Assembly (NCBI RefSeq): GCF_003977755.1
Contig: NZ_RQWN01000002.1
Span: forward strand, 372,001-436,000
DNA: 64,000 nt
Direction of reading: 5' to 3'
DNA from: Haloterrigena salifodinae
GTDB taxonomy: Archaea > Halobacteriota > Halobacteria > Halobacteriales > Natrialbaceae
Shown here: one piece after another, positions 15,362 to 24,286 of the stretch
How the letters are laid out: each line of letters begins with the position of its first letter
Position numbering within the stretch: position 1 is the stretch's first letter
The notes under the pieces: generated by a model
Told to the model about the DNA's origin: nothing
Databases searched by the model: none
Seen by the model: the letters and a program-made list of their open reading frames with translations, nothing else
Position numbers and translations under genes: made by a program

Positions 15362-16671
15362 CGGTGTGGTGTCTCCGTCTCGGGGTCGTTCGGCAGGTGG
15401 TCCGCGTACGCGTCGTCGAACCGATGACAGGCGATTGAACGGTCGTCACCGTCGTCGCCGACCGGCTCGAGTCGCGGTCGATCGGTCTCGCACGGCGTCG
15501 CGAAGGCCGACGCGAGTCGCGTCCGCCCGTCGTCGATCTCGCCGGTCGCGACGGACTCGAGGGCGTCCGCGAGGACGCGTTCAGCGTCGTCGTCCTCGAG
15601 TTCGGCCGGGATATTGAATTCGTCGCGGATCGCCGCGGAAACGTTTTCGTCGGTCGTCGGAGCGGCGAGTACCGACTCGAGGCCGTTCTCGGCGTCGGCG
15701 AGCCGTTTCCGTAGACGACGGATCGCCCGGACCGTGTCGGACGCGAGGTCGTATTCGGCGGGCGAGAGCACTCTCGGACAGCGCGTGTGGAACCGACAAC
15801 CCGACGGGCAGTCGCTGGGAGCGGGGACGGTGCCCTCGAGTACGATCCGGTCGCCCTCCCAGCGCGGATCGGGTTCGGGGATCGCCGAGCGGAGGGCCGC
15901 CGTGTAGGGGTGTGACGGACCGTCGAAAACCGCCTCGGTCGGGCCGACGTCGACTATCTTCCCGAGGTACATCACGGCGACTCGGTCCGCGACGTGGGCG
16001 ACGACCGAGAGGTCGTGGGCGATGAAGAGGTAGGAGAGCCCGAACTCGTCCTGCAGATCGGCCAGCAGGTTGAGTATCTGGGCCTGGACCGAGACGTCCA
16101 GCGACGACACCGGTTCGTCCCAGACGACGAACTCGGGCTCGACGGCCAGCGCGCGGGCGATGGCGAGGCGCTGTTGCTGGCCGCCGGAGAACTCGTGGGG
16201 GTACCGCTCGGCGTGGCCCGGCGCGAGCCCGACGGTCTCGAGTAAGTCCCGGACGCGGGCGTCGCGCTCCGACGGCGGGACGACGTCGTGCACCCCGAGG
16301 GGTTCGCCGACGATGTCGCGGACGGTCAGCCGCGGGTTCAGGCTCGCGCCGGAATTCTGCGGGACGTACTGGACGTCCGTCCGGACCGCTCGGAGTTCGG
16401 ATCGCGAGAGGGCAGTCAGGTCGGTGCCGCGGTAGGACACCGTGCCGGCGGTCGGCTCGGTGAGCCGGAGCAGCGAGCGGGCCAGCGAGCTCTTGCCGCA
16501 GCCGCTCTCGCCGACCAGTCCGAGTGTCTCCCCCTCGCGGAGTTCGAGGTCGACGCCGTCGACGGCCGTAACCGTGCGCCCGGAGCCGAACAGGCGATCG
16601 AGGAGGCCGTCGGCCGTCGCGTACTCCTTCTCGAGGCCCTCGACGCGGAGCAGCGGTTCGTCGTCGCTCAC
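15358..16671 (-). CDS. peptide ABC transporter ATP-binding protein, DppF/OppF type
   Basis: A 437-residue ATPase that pairs with the OppD-type subunit to power peptide import. Walker A GESGCGKSS is at residues 54-62; the signature FSGGQQQRLAIARAL and Walker B FVVWDEP follow, then the H-loop FIAHDLSVV. The oligopeptide C-terminal domain starts with CPSGCRFHTRCP. It is interrupted by an extra helical acidic segment of about 110 residues before the closing RSIACHRFDD, which makes this protein much longer than the usual 320-340 residues. It overlaps the OppD-type gene by 4 bp. Confidence 0.92.
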   Translation of the reverse strand: MSDDEPLLRVEGLEKEYATADGLLDRLFGSGRTVTAVDGVDLELREGETLGLVGESGCGKSSLARSLLRLTEPTAGTVSYRGTDLTALSRSELRAVRTDVQYVPQNSGASLNPRLTVRDIVGEPLGVHDVVPPSERDARVRDLLETVGLAPGHAERYPHEFSGGQQQRLAIARALAVEPEFVVWDEPVSSLDVSVQAQILNLLADLQDEFGLSYLFIAHDLSVVAHVADRVAVMYLGKIVDVGPTEAVFDGPSHPYTAALRSAIPEPDPRWEGDRIVLEGTVPAPSDCPSGCRFHTRCPRVLSPAEYDLASDTVRAIRRLRKRLADAENGLESVLAAPTTDENVSAAIRDEFNIPAELEDDDAERVLADALESVATGEIDDGRTRLASAFATPCETDRPRLEPVGDDGDDRSIACHRFDDAYADHLPNDPETETPHR

Positions 16672-17735
16672 TCGGACTCACCCCGACCTTCGTCCTCGCC
16701 CCTGACGACGACGTCGTAGTCCAGCCCGTCCTCGAGGGCGCCGGTGTACTCGTGGCAGGCAGCGAGGTGGTCGTCGGGCGACGACTCGAGCGGCGTCGCG
16801 GTCGTCCCGGTCTCCGCGTCGACGAGCGACGGCTCGCGGGTCGCACAGCAGGACTCGGCGTACGGACAGCGCGGGTGGAACCGACAGCCCGTGGGGGGAT
16901 CGATCAGGTCGGGCGCGGCGCCGGGAATCGTCGGCAGCCGATCGCGGTCGTCGCCGAGGCGGGGGATCGACGCCATCAGCCCGACCGTGTAGGGGTGTTT
17001 GGGATCGTAGTACAGGTCGTCGACGGATGCACGCTCGACGATCTGCCCGGCATAGACGACGAGCACGCGATCGCAGCGTTCGGCGACGACCCCGAGGTCG
17101 TGGGAGACGAACTGGATCGCCGTCTCGAACTCCTCGGCGAGTTCCTCGAGTAACTCGAGAATCTGGGCTTCGACCGTGACGTCGAGCGCCGTGGTGGGCT
17201 CGTCGCAGACCAGCAGGTCGGGCTCGCAGGACAGCGCCATCGCGATGACGATCCGCTGTTGCTGGCCGCCGGAGAATTCGTGGGGGTAGTCCGCGTAGCG
17301 GCGCTCGGCATCGGGAACGCCGACGCGCTCCAGGAGCTCGACCGTCCGTCGGCGGGCCTGCTCGTCGGTGACGTCCCTGTGGGCGCGGATCGCCTCGGCG
17401 ATCTGTTCGCCGACGGAGTAGACGGGGTTGAGCGCCGTCTCGGGGTCCTGGAACACCATCGCGATCTCGTTGCCGCGGAGCGATCGCAGCTCCGAATCGG
17501 AGCACGCCAAGATGTTCCGCCCCCGAAAGCGGATCTCGCCGCCGACGATCTCGCCGGGGTCCTCGATCAACCCCAGCAGGGCGAGGCTGGTGACGGTCTT
17601 GCCGGCGCCGCTCTCGCCGACGAGCGCGAGGTGCTCGCCGCGTTCGATCTCGTAACTGATCCCGTCGACCGCGCGGACGACGCCGTCCTCGGTGTAGAAC
17701 TGGACGACGAGGTCCTCGACTTCGAGCAGTGCCAC
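16668..17735 (-). CDS. peptide ABC transporter ATP-binding protein, DppD/OppD type
   Basis: A 355-residue ATPase. Walker A GESGAGKTV is at 40-48; the Q-loop VFQDPETALNPVYSVGEQ, signature FSGGQQQRIVIAMAL, Walker B LLVCDEP and H-loop FVSHDLGVV are all intact. The C-terminal oligopeptide-transporter domain carries the Cys motif PTGCRFHPRCPYAESCC. It is 1 bp from the permease gene upstream and overlaps the DppF-type gene downstream, so ATPases are made together in the order permease-D-F. Confidence 0.93.
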   Translation of the reverse strand: MALLEVEDLVVQFYTEDGVVRAVDGISYEIERGEHLALVGESGAGKTVTSLALLGLIEDPGEIVGGEIRFRGRNILACSDSELRSLRGNEIAMVFQDPETALNPVYSVGEQIAEAIRAHRDVTDEQARRRTVELLERVGVPDAERRYADYPHEFSGGQQQRIVIAMALSCEPDLLVCDEPTTALDVTVEAQILELLEELAEEFETAIQFVSHDLGVVAERCDRVLVVYAGQIVERASVDDLYYDPKHPYTVGLMASIPRLGDDRDRLPTIPGAAPDLIDPPTGCRFHPRCPYAESCCATREPSLVDAETGTTATPLESSPDDHLAACHEYTGALEDGLDYDVVVRGEDEGRGESE

Positions 17736-17736
17736 G

Positions 17737-18789
17737 CTACCGGTGCCTCCGTTCGGCGGTCTCGCCCTGCGGATCGAGCGCGTCGTTGATCCCGTCGCCG
17801 ACGAGGTTGATCGCCATCACGAACAGGAAGATCGCCAGCCCGGGGAAGACGGTGCGGTGCCAGTAGCCGGCGGCGATCGAATCGCGGCCGTTCGCGAGCA
17901 TCGATCCCCACTCGGCGGTGCTCGGCTCGAGGCCGAGGCCCAGAAAGCCCAGCGCCGCGGCCGTCAGGACGACCGTCCCGACGTTCAGCGTCGCCTGGAC
18001 GACGACGGGGGCGACGGCGTTCGGAACGACGTGTCTGGCGATGATGGTCCGGTCCGGCGTCCCGAGGGCCCTCGCGGCGGTGACGTACTCGCGTTCTTTC
18101 ACCGAGAGGATCTCTCCCCGCAGCAGGCGGGCGTAGCCGATCCAGCCGGTCAGCGCGAGCGCGGCGACGATGTTCCAGTAGCCGCGACCGACGACCGCCA
18201 CGATGGCGATCGCGAGCACCAGAAACGGGAACGCATAGAGGGTGTCGACGACCCGCATGACGAGTTCGTCGACCCAGCCGCCGAAGTAGCCGGCGATCGC
18301 GCCCAGCGGAATCCCGACGACCAGCGCGAGCGCGACGGCGACGACCCCGATGCTGAGGCTGAACCGCCCGCCGACGAGGACCCGGGAGAATAGGTCCCGG
18401 CCCGCCCAGTCGGTTCCGAAGGGGTGGGCCGCCGACGGTCCGGCGTTGGGCGGCCCGACGTACATCTCGGCGGGATCGTACGGCGCCAGCGAGAACGGCT
18501 GGATCGTGATCGTGTACTCGGCCGTCGAGAACGCGATCGGCCGGGCGAAGACCGCGACGACCGAGAGCGCCGCGATGATCGCGAGGCCGAGCACGGCCGT
18601 TCGGTTCGATCGAAAGCGGCGCCAGGCGCCCTCGAAACGGCCTCGAGACGTGGTCTCAGCGTCGTTCGATCGTTCGTCGGCCCAGGGATCGACGGCGGCG
18701 GCGCGGTCGGCCGCGACCGCCTCGTCGAACCCCTCGATGCGAATCCGGCCGCGGTCGGTCGTTGATCGATCCCGTGGTTCTCGTGTCAT
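17737..18789 (-). CDS. peptide ABC transporter permease, DppC type
   Basis: An inner-membrane permease of about 350 residues. After a 60-residue Arg/Asp-rich cytoplasmic head there is a first TM helix (AVLGLAIIAALSVVAVFA), a long external loop with HPFGTDWAGRDLFSRVLVGG (OppC_N signature), then five TM helices. The EAA-type loop is YVTAARALGTPDRTIIARHVVPN, which contacts the ATPases. The start is set at the ATG 18789, just after the DppB-type stop; a longer frame from 18828 would overlap that gene by 29 bp. Confidence 0.9.
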   Translation of the reverse strand: MTREPRDRSTTDRGRIRIEGFDEAVAADRAAAVDPWADERSNDAETTSRGRFEGAWRRFRSNRTAVLGLAIIAALSVVAVFARPIAFSTAEYTITIQPFSLAPYDPAEMYVGPPNAGPSAAHPFGTDWAGRDLFSRVLVGGRFSLSIGVVAVALALVVGIPLGAIAGYFGGWVDELVMRVVDTLYAFPFLVLAIAIVAVVGRGYWNIVAALALTGWIGYARLLRGEILSVKEREYVTAARALGTPDRTIIARHVVPNAVAPVVVQATLNVGTVVLTAAALGFLGLGLEPSTAEWGSMLANGRDSIAAGYWHRTVFPGLAIFLFVMAINLVGDGINDALDPQGETAERRHR

Positions 18790-18799
18790 GGGTCGTGTA

Positions 18800-19753
18800 T
18801 CACCGTTCGTATCTGATCCGCGGGTCAAGGACGGCGTAGACGATATCGACGAGCAGGTTCGCGAGGACGACCGAGACGGCGACGACCAGCACCGTCGCCT
18901 GGACGGTCGGGAGGTCGCGCTGTCCGATCGCGCCGACCAGGAGCCGCCCCACGCCGGGCCAGGAGAACACCTGCTCGACGACGACCGCGCCGTCGACGAG
19001 GAGGGTCAACTGGAGGCCGGCGACGGTGACGACGGCGATCAGGGAGTTGCGCAGGACGTGTTTGCAGATCACCGTCCGCTCGCGCAACCCCTTCGCGCGG
19101 GCGGTCCGGACGTACGACGCGTTCAGTTCCCGGAGCATCGACGAGCGCAGCAGGCGCGCGACGAGCGCGGCCGAGGCCGTCCCGAGCGTGATCGTCGGCA
19201 GGATCAGAAACCGCAGCGTCGCGGGGCTCAAAAGCGGCGCGTCAGGCGGAATGACTCGAAACCAGCCGAGGCGGACGCTGAAGACGAACAGAAGGACCAG
19301 CCCCAGCCAGAAGTTCGGCGTCGCGATACCGGCGAGGGCCGCAATGCGGCTGACCTCGTCGGCGGGTTCGCCCCGCTTGACGGCCGCGACGACCCCCGCC
19401 GGAATCCCGATCAGGAGCGAACAGAGCCACGCCGCGCCCCCGAGCACGAGCGTGTAGGGCAGTCGATCGGCGATCGTCGCCCCGACGTCGCGACCCGTGA
19501 TCGGCGACCGGCCGAACTCGAGGACGAGCGCGTCGCGCAGCCAGAGCAGATACTGCTCCCAGACCGGGCGGTCGAGGTTGTACTCGGCTTTCAGCGACTC
19601 CCGGACGGCCGGGTCGACCTCTTGAAAGCCGAGCATGGCGTCGACCGGATCCCCTGGCGTCAGGTGGAGCAGCGAAAACGTCAGGGCCGTCACACCCAGC
19701 AGTACCGGGATCGAAACCAGCACCCGCTTTCGGACGTAGGTGGCCAGCGTCAT
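18800..19753 (-). CDS. peptide ABC transporter permease, DppB type
   Basis: A 317-residue permease with six TM helices. It has an N-terminal KRVLVSIPVLLGVTALTFSLLHLTPGDPVD, the family opening, and an EAA loop YVRTARAKGLRERTVICKHVLRNSL. It closes with ANLLVDIVYAVLDPRIRYE, typical of DppB/OppB. It lies between the SBP gene (24 bp upstream) and the DppC-type gene (10 bp downstream). Confidence 0.93.
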   Translation of the reverse strand: MTLATYVRKRVLVSIPVLLGVTALTFSLLHLTPGDPVDAMLGFQEVDPAVRESLKAEYNLDRPVWEQYLLWLRDALVLEFGRSPITGRDVGATIADRLPYTLVLGGAAWLCSLLIGIPAGVVAAVKRGEPADEVSRIAALAGIATPNFWLGLVLLFVFSVRLGWFRVIPPDAPLLSPATLRFLILPTITLGTASAALVARLLRSSMLRELNASYVRTARAKGLRERTVICKHVLRNSLIAVVTVAGLQLTLLVDGAVVVEQVFSWPGVGRLLVGAIGQRDLPTVQATVLVVAVSVVLANLLVDIVYAVLDPRIRYER

Positions 19754-19777
19754 TTGGAGCCGAGTTTCGAGCGGCGG

Positions 19778-21421
19778 TTAGCTGAAGTACTCGTCGACGA
19801 TGCGCGCTTCGAACTCCGGATCGACGAAGGTCTCGTGGGTCGGGGAGATCGGCGTGTAGGCTACGGTGCCGGCGCCGTTGAACACGTCTTCGATGATTCG
19901 CTGGCGCGGGATGAGCCGCCCGATCCCGCGCCGGACCTTCGGATTGGAGAAGGGCTCGCGGTAGCTCGGATAGCCCAGGAAGTCGACGGCCGCGCCGGTC
20001 GTCCGGTCGACAACGAACCCGTCGTCGTCCTCGAACGCGTCGAGGCTCTCGTTCGGGAGGCCCGTGGTCAGGTGGATATCGCCCGTCTCGAGGGCGCCGC
20101 GGCGGGCCGACGATTCGGTGATGATCCGCATCGTCACGGTCTCGATCGGCGGCGTCTCGGGGACGCCGTTGCTCCCGTCGTGCCAGTGGTCTTCGTTGGC
20201 GACCAGCCGCCAGAGCCGGGCGGGCTCGTGCTCCTCGAACGCGTACGGGCCGGTTCCGACCGGTCGCTCGGAGATGTCGTGCGTGCCGTCCGCGACGGCT
20301 TTCGGGACGATCGGCACCTGCGCGATCGCTGTTTCCAGCGGCCCGTACGGCCGCCGGAGCGTGATCTCGATCTCGTGGTCGCCGAGGACGTCCGCGCTCT
20401 CGTACCAGGTGTACACGTCCCGTTCGCTGGGCGACCCCTCGTAGCGCTCGAGGGTCGCTTTGACGTCCGCGGCGGTAAACGGTTCGCCGGTGTGGAATTG
20501 GACGCCCTCTCGCAACTCGAATCGCCAGGTCAGTTTGTCGATCCGGTGCCAGTCGGTCGCGAGCAGCGGTTGCACGCTCCCGTCGAAGTCGATCTCGAGG
20601 AGCTGTTCGTAGAGCAGGCCGGTGGCCATGTACGAGACGTCGTCGGCCGCCCGGACCGGATCGTAGCTGTCGATCTTCGTCCCCGCGTCGCCGACGAGCT
20701 CGGTCCCGTCGGTGGCGAGTTCCGTGTAGACGCCGAGCGTCGGCGCGTAGATCGACTTGTACTCGTCGCCGGGGACCGGATACGTCCGGAACCCGTCGAC
20801 CGCGTCGGCGCGGTAGGTGACGATCTCTTCGGGCGCGCGAACGAACGACAGCGGCGATTCCTCGACGAGGAGTCCCTGCAACTCCTCGTAGATCGTGACG
20901 CGCTCGTCCTCGTCGACGGTCGTGACGCCCTCGTCGATGAGTTCGTCGACCCGCTCGTTCTCGTAGTGGTTGATGTTGAGGCTGGTCGGAGTGAAACTGT
21001 CGGAGTGAAAGCCCGGATAGACGTACTGGTGTGGGTCCCAGCCGCCGATAAATCCCAGACAGACGAGCGCGTCCTCCTCGTTGGCGGCCATGTTGTTGAC
21101 CAGATCGATGTAGGAGGTCCACTCGAGGGTCTCGAACGAGACGTCGAACAGATCGGTGTCGTCCAGTTCGTGTTGGACCAACTGCGCCCACCGCTTTCGT
21201 CCCTCGTTCTCGGCGTTCGAGTAAATCGTCGTCTCGACGGGCGGTTCGACGCTCGCCTCCTGAAAGCCCTCGAAGATGAGTTTCTCCGCGTCGCTCTCGA
21301 GTTCGACCCCAGGGTTGGTGCTGATACAGCCGGCCGCGCCGGCGATGCCGAACCCCCCCAGTCCGGCGAGCACCGATCGACGAGGGAATCGATCGGAATC
21401 TCCCTCACCAGTGTGTGCCAT
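19778..21421 (-). CDS. peptide ABC substrate-binding lipoprotein, circularly permuted, first gene of the operon
   Basis: A 547-residue Tat lipoprotein: Arg14-Arg15 and lipobox AAGC with Cys32. Like the orphan SBP at 12 kb, its segments are in a rotated order. Residues about 55-220 are the normal C-terminal third of family-5 SBPs (ETTIYSNAENEGRKRW, GWDPHQYVYPGFHSDSF, NERVDELIDEGVTTVDEDER, EESPLSFVRAPEEIVTYR). From about 240 the normal N-terminus follows (MATGLLYEQLLEI, LATDWHRID, REGVQFHTGEPFTAADVKATLERY), and it stops after NPKVRRGIGRLIPRQRIIEDVF plus about 35 residues. It is followed by permeases and ATPases in one operon, so it is presumably the functional peptide receptor. Confidence 0.87.
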   Translation of the reverse strand: MAHTGEGDSDRFPRRSVLAGLGGFGIAGAAGCISTNPGVELESDAEKLIFEGFQEASVEPPVETTIYSNAENEGRKRWAQLVQHELDDTDLFDVSFETLEWTSYIDLVNNMAANEEDALVCLGFIGGWDPHQYVYPGFHSDSFTPTSLNINHYENERVDELIDEGVTTVDEDERVTIYEELQGLLVEESPLSFVRAPEEIVTYRADAVDGFRTYPVPGDEYKSIYAPTLGVYTELATDGTELVGDAGTKIDSYDPVRAADDVSYMATGLLYEQLLEIDFDGSVQPLLATDWHRIDKLTWRFELREGVQFHTGEPFTAADVKATLERYEGSPSERDVYTWYESADVLGDHEIEITLRRPYGPLETAIAQVPIVPKAVADGTHDISERPVGTGPYAFEEHEPARLWRLVANEDHWHDGSNGVPETPPIETVTMRIITESSARRGALETGDIHLTTGLPNESLDAFEDDDGFVVDRTTGAAVDFLGYPSYREPFSNPKVRRGIGRLIPRQRIIEDVFNGAGTVAYTPISPTHETFVDPEFEARIVDEYFS

Positions 21422-21445
21422 TGGTGACGGATACCCAGTCCGCTA

Positions 21446-21456
21446 CTATATTCCTT
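21446..21456 (-). promoter_or_regulatory. TATA box of the peptide transporter operon
   Basis: The minus strand reads AGGAATATAGTAG about 30 nt before the SBP ATG at 21421. It is the only clear core promoter before the six co-directional genes ending at 14831. Confidence 0.5.
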
Positions 21457-21541
21457 GTTACCGAGCGCTCAGCTGCCCATTCAGTAACTATTAGTGATAT
21501 CTAATCGATTCGAAACGACGGACTCGCCGGATGCGCGACGC

Positions 21542-22111
21542 CTACGAGTCGCCGTCCTCGTCGACGATGACGACCTCGCCGTCGACGACGTCGACGTTGA
21601 TCAGCGTCTTGACGTCGTGGCCGGCGTCCGCGGCCTTGTTCTCGCCGCCGACCTTCTTGATGACCGCGACCGTGTCGATGACCTCGGCGCCGATCTCATC
21701 GAGGGCGTCGAGGACGGCCGCGAGCGTGCCACCCGTCGAGAGGACGTCGTCGAGGACGAGCACCTTCTCGCCCTCGCGGACGTCGTTGATGTACATCTCG
21801 TTCTCCGAGTAGCCGGTCTTCTGGGAGATGGCGACCTCGTCGTCGAGGCCGTACTGGCGCTTCCGGATGACGGTCAACGGGATGTCGGTCATCAGCGAGA
21901 CCGCGGTCGAAATGTGGATCCCCATCGCCGCCGGCGTGACGATCCGATCGACGTCCTCGAGCTCCGCCTTCCGAATGATTCGGATGACGATTTCCCGGAG
22001 CAGGCCGGGGTCGAGTTTCGGCACGCCGTCGCTGATCGGGTGGACGAAGTAGTGGTAACCGTTTTTCTCGATGATTGGCGCCTCGAGAAGCGACCGCTTC
22101 AACTGATCCAT
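21542..22111 (-). CDS. hpt: hypoxanthine/guanine phosphoribosyltransferase
   Basis: A 189-residue type I phosphoribosyltransferase for purine salvage, transferring PRPP to hypoxanthine or guanine. The PRPP-binding motif is [13 protein letters not shown]. Upstream are [10 protein letters not shown] and a flexible loop region, and the N-terminus is [19 protein letters not shown], typical of archaeal Hpt. Homology begins at this Met (22111), so the longer frame is rejected. A TATA-like ACTTTTACTCC lies about 26-30 nt upstream. It is related to APRT-like enzymes, so adenine specificity cannot be excluded from sequence alone. Confidence 0.88.
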   Translation of the reverse strand: MDQLKRSLLEAPIIEKNGYHYFVHPISDGVPKLDPGLLREIVIRIIRKAELEDVDRIVTPAAMGIHISTAVSLMTDIPLTVIRKRQYGLDDEVAISQKTGYSENEMYINDVREGEKVLVLDDVLSTGGTLAAVLDALDEIGAEVIDTVAVIKKVGGENKAADAGHDVKTLINVDVVDGEVVIVDEDGDS

Positions 22112-22201
22112 GTCGTGGGTCGGACGGTAGCGGAGTAAAAGTTGACGATCCGCTCGAGCCGTGTGTCGGACCCCCACCGCGGGTCGGCGCGCCGGCGAGC
22201 G

Positions 22202-22831
22202 CTACTTATCGCTCGTGTAACTGAGTTCGGGCGGCTGATCGCCGTGGCCGAGCCGCATGTTCCGCTCGTGGTAGATGTGAGCGACCGCCGCCAGCGTGAC
22301 CGTTACGGCGATGATCCCGGCCCACGTCAGATTGGACAGGAGCGTCAGCGGATAGATCTCGAGCCACAGCGCGGCCACCAGCGCGGAACTGATCGCCCCC
22401 AGCGAGAGGTACAGTTCCCGCCAGGCGAACTCGCGGCCGGGGACGATCTCCAGGTAGACGCTGATGTCCCGCGTTCGGTCAGTCGCCTCGATGACGCCCG
22501 TCTCGGAGTCAAAGACGAGGATCCCGGACTTGTCCATCTTCGGGAGGTGGGTCTGCTGGAGAGTCGTGTAGACGCGCTTTCGTTGTTCGGGCGTCACCTT
22601 CTCGGGGATCGTGTCGTACTCCCAGGCGGCGACCTGCTGGGCGAGGTCGCCGAGCGCGACGGGTCGTCCGTCCTGTTTCAGGTACTGCAACACGTAGCGT
22701 CGCCGCTGGTTGCGCAGCACTTCGAAGATTTCGCCCTTCGAAAGCGGATCGCTCTCCTCGGCGTCCGCCGGTTCGTCAGTCACGTCTGTACCGTCGGTTT
22801 CGTCGGGCCGCCGGTGCTGTTGTTGGGGCAC
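22202..22831 (-). CDS. winged-helix membrane protein (DUF7344-like)
   Basis: A 209-residue haloarchaeal protein. Residues about 30-115 form a winged helix-turn-helix: LSKGEIFEVLRNQRRRYVLQYL, VALGDLAQQVAAWE, RKRVYTTLQQTHLPKMDKSGIL. This DUF7344-type domain is frequent in haloarchaeal regulators. Two hydrophobic helices follow (about 150-170 and 175-195, LYLSLGAISSALVAALWL and WAGIIAVTVTLAAVAHIYH), so it is probably a membrane-anchored DNA-binding protein. Its target is unknown. Confidence 0.75.
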   Translation of the reverse strand: MPQQQHRRPDETDGTDVTDEPADAEESDPLSKGEIFEVLRNQRRRYVLQYLKQDGRPVALGDLAQQVAAWEYDTIPEKVTPEQRKRVYTTLQQTHLPKMDKSGILVFDSETGVIEATDRTRDISVYLEIVPGREFAWRELYLSLGAISSALVAALWLEIYPLTLLSNLTWAGIIAVTVTLAAVAHIYHERNMRLGHGDQPPELSYTSDK

Positions 22832-23012
22832 GTCGAATCACCTCGTGGTGCCAATCGGGTACCGCTCGGCGCCGTCGGGGGCGATGACGGCGTCCCATCC
22901 CGCACTCGAACCACTAATTGAGACTGTTCGCATAGCTGTTACGTCGTCGCACGAACGCCTCGTATATAATTCTCTTGCCCCGCTTTTCCCGGTTTCGTAA
23001 ACGTCAATTCGG

Positions 23013-24233
23013 TTATAACGAGTTGTTTCCGACGACCGCCGCGATCGAGTCGGCGATTTCGCCGCCCAGTTCCGCCTTCGTTCCCTCGTAGCGAGCGGCG
23101 TCGGCGTCGTGGACCAGCAGCGCCGCGGTCCGATCCGACCCCATCACGCTCGCGTCGTTGGCGACGACGAAAGCCAGCCCCGCGCGATCGAGCGTCTCGC
23201 GGGCCTTTTCGATCATCGCCGCCTCGTCGCCCGAGGTCTCGGTCTTGAAGCCGACGATCGGCAGGTCGGGTCGCGCCTCGCGGACCTCGTCGATGAGTTT
23301 CGGCGTCGGCTCGAGGTCGAGCGAGCGCTCCTGACCCGAGCGGATCTTCTCGTCGCTGCCATCGACGGTGTAGTCGCCGATCGCGGCCGCCGAAACCAGC
23401 GCGTCGGCGTCCGCACAGACCTCGCGGGTCGCCGCGAGCATCTCGCTCGCGCTCTCGACGTGCCGGACGGTGGCGTAGGAGAGGTTCCCGTCGCCGTCGG
23501 TCTCGGGCGGTCCGTCGCCGTTCCCGATCGGCCGCGGGCCGACGACGCCGTGGACCAGTGTCACCTCGGCGCCGCGAGCGTAGCAGGCCCTCGCGACCGC
23601 GCGTCCCATCTTCCCCGACGAGCGGTTCGTGATCACGCGCACGGGATCGATCGACTCGGCGGTCGCGCCGCTGGTGACGACGACATGCTCGCCCTCGAGC
23701 GATCGCTCGCCGGCCGCGCGGGCCACGTCGCAGACGATCGCCTCCTCGCTGGCGATCTTGGCCTTCCCCTCCTCTATGCGCGGGTCGACGAAGTCGACGC
23801 CCCACTCGGCGACGGTGTCGATGGCCTCGAGGACGCCGGGGTGGTCGTACATCGGTTCGTGCATCGCGGGGGCGATGACGACCGGCGTGTCGGCGCCGAG
23901 CGCGGTCGTCGCGCAGGTCGTCACGGGCGTATCGTCGACCGCGCCGGCGATCTTGCCGACCGTGTTCGCCGTCGCCGGCGCGATCAGGAACACGTCGGCC
24001 CAGCCGTCGTTGCCACAGAGGTCGACGTGCTCGACGCTGCCGGTGATCTCGGTGACGACCTCGTTGTCGGTGGCGAACTCCACGGCCCAGGGGTGAATGA
24101 TCCCCTGCGCACTGTCGGTCATGACGCCGCGCACCTCGGCCCCCTGTCGTCGCAACTCGTGGGCCAGTTCGACCGTCTTGACGGCCGCAATCGACCCCGT
24201 CACTCCGAGCGCGACGTTGACTCCCTCGAGCAT
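23013..24233 (-). CDS. coaBC: bifunctional phosphopantothenoylcysteine decarboxylase / phosphopantothenate-cysteine ligase
   Basis: A 406-residue CoaBC, two consecutive steps of coenzyme A synthesis. The N-terminal flavin decarboxylase has ALGVTGSIAA, His69 in VEHVDL, APATANTVGKIAG and APAMHEPMY. The C-terminal ligase starts near residue 190 with VVTSGATAESIDPVRVITNRSSGKMG and has the lysine of TPKLIDEVR and VGFKTET. The protein is full length and all key motifs are intact. It is monocistronic; the flanking gaps (22832-23012, 24234-24286) show no further gene. Confidence 0.95.
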   Translation of the reverse strand: MLEGVNVALGVTGSIAAVKTVELAHELRRQGAEVRGVMTDSAQGIIHPWAVEFATDNEVVTEITGSVEHVDLCGNDGWADVFLIAPATANTVGKIAGAVDDTPVTTCATTALGADTPVVIAPAMHEPMYDHPGVLEAIDTVAEWGVDFVDPRIEEGKAKIASEEAIVCDVARAAGERSLEGEHVVVTSGATAESIDPVRVITNRSSGKMGRAVARACYARGAEVTLVHGVVGPRPIGNGDGPPETDGDGNLSYATVRHVESASEMLAATREVCADADALVSAAAIGDYTVDGSDEKIRSGQERSLDLEPTPKLIDEVREARPDLPIVGFKTETSGDEAAMIEKARETLDRAGLAFVVANDASVMGSDRTAALLVHDADAARYEGTKAELGGEIADSIAAVVGNNSL

Positions 24234-24286
24234 TTGTCTGCTATTCTCTCTCGATGTGTGTTAAGCGTAGCGAGGCGGTTCCGGAG

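Noticed and set aside
18350..21427. A 1025-codon open frame on the plus strand across the peptide transporter genes
   Set aside because: It lies antisense to three clear genes (two permeases and the SBP). GC-rich codon bias produces such long antisense frames, and its product is Arg/Asp-rich without any domain.
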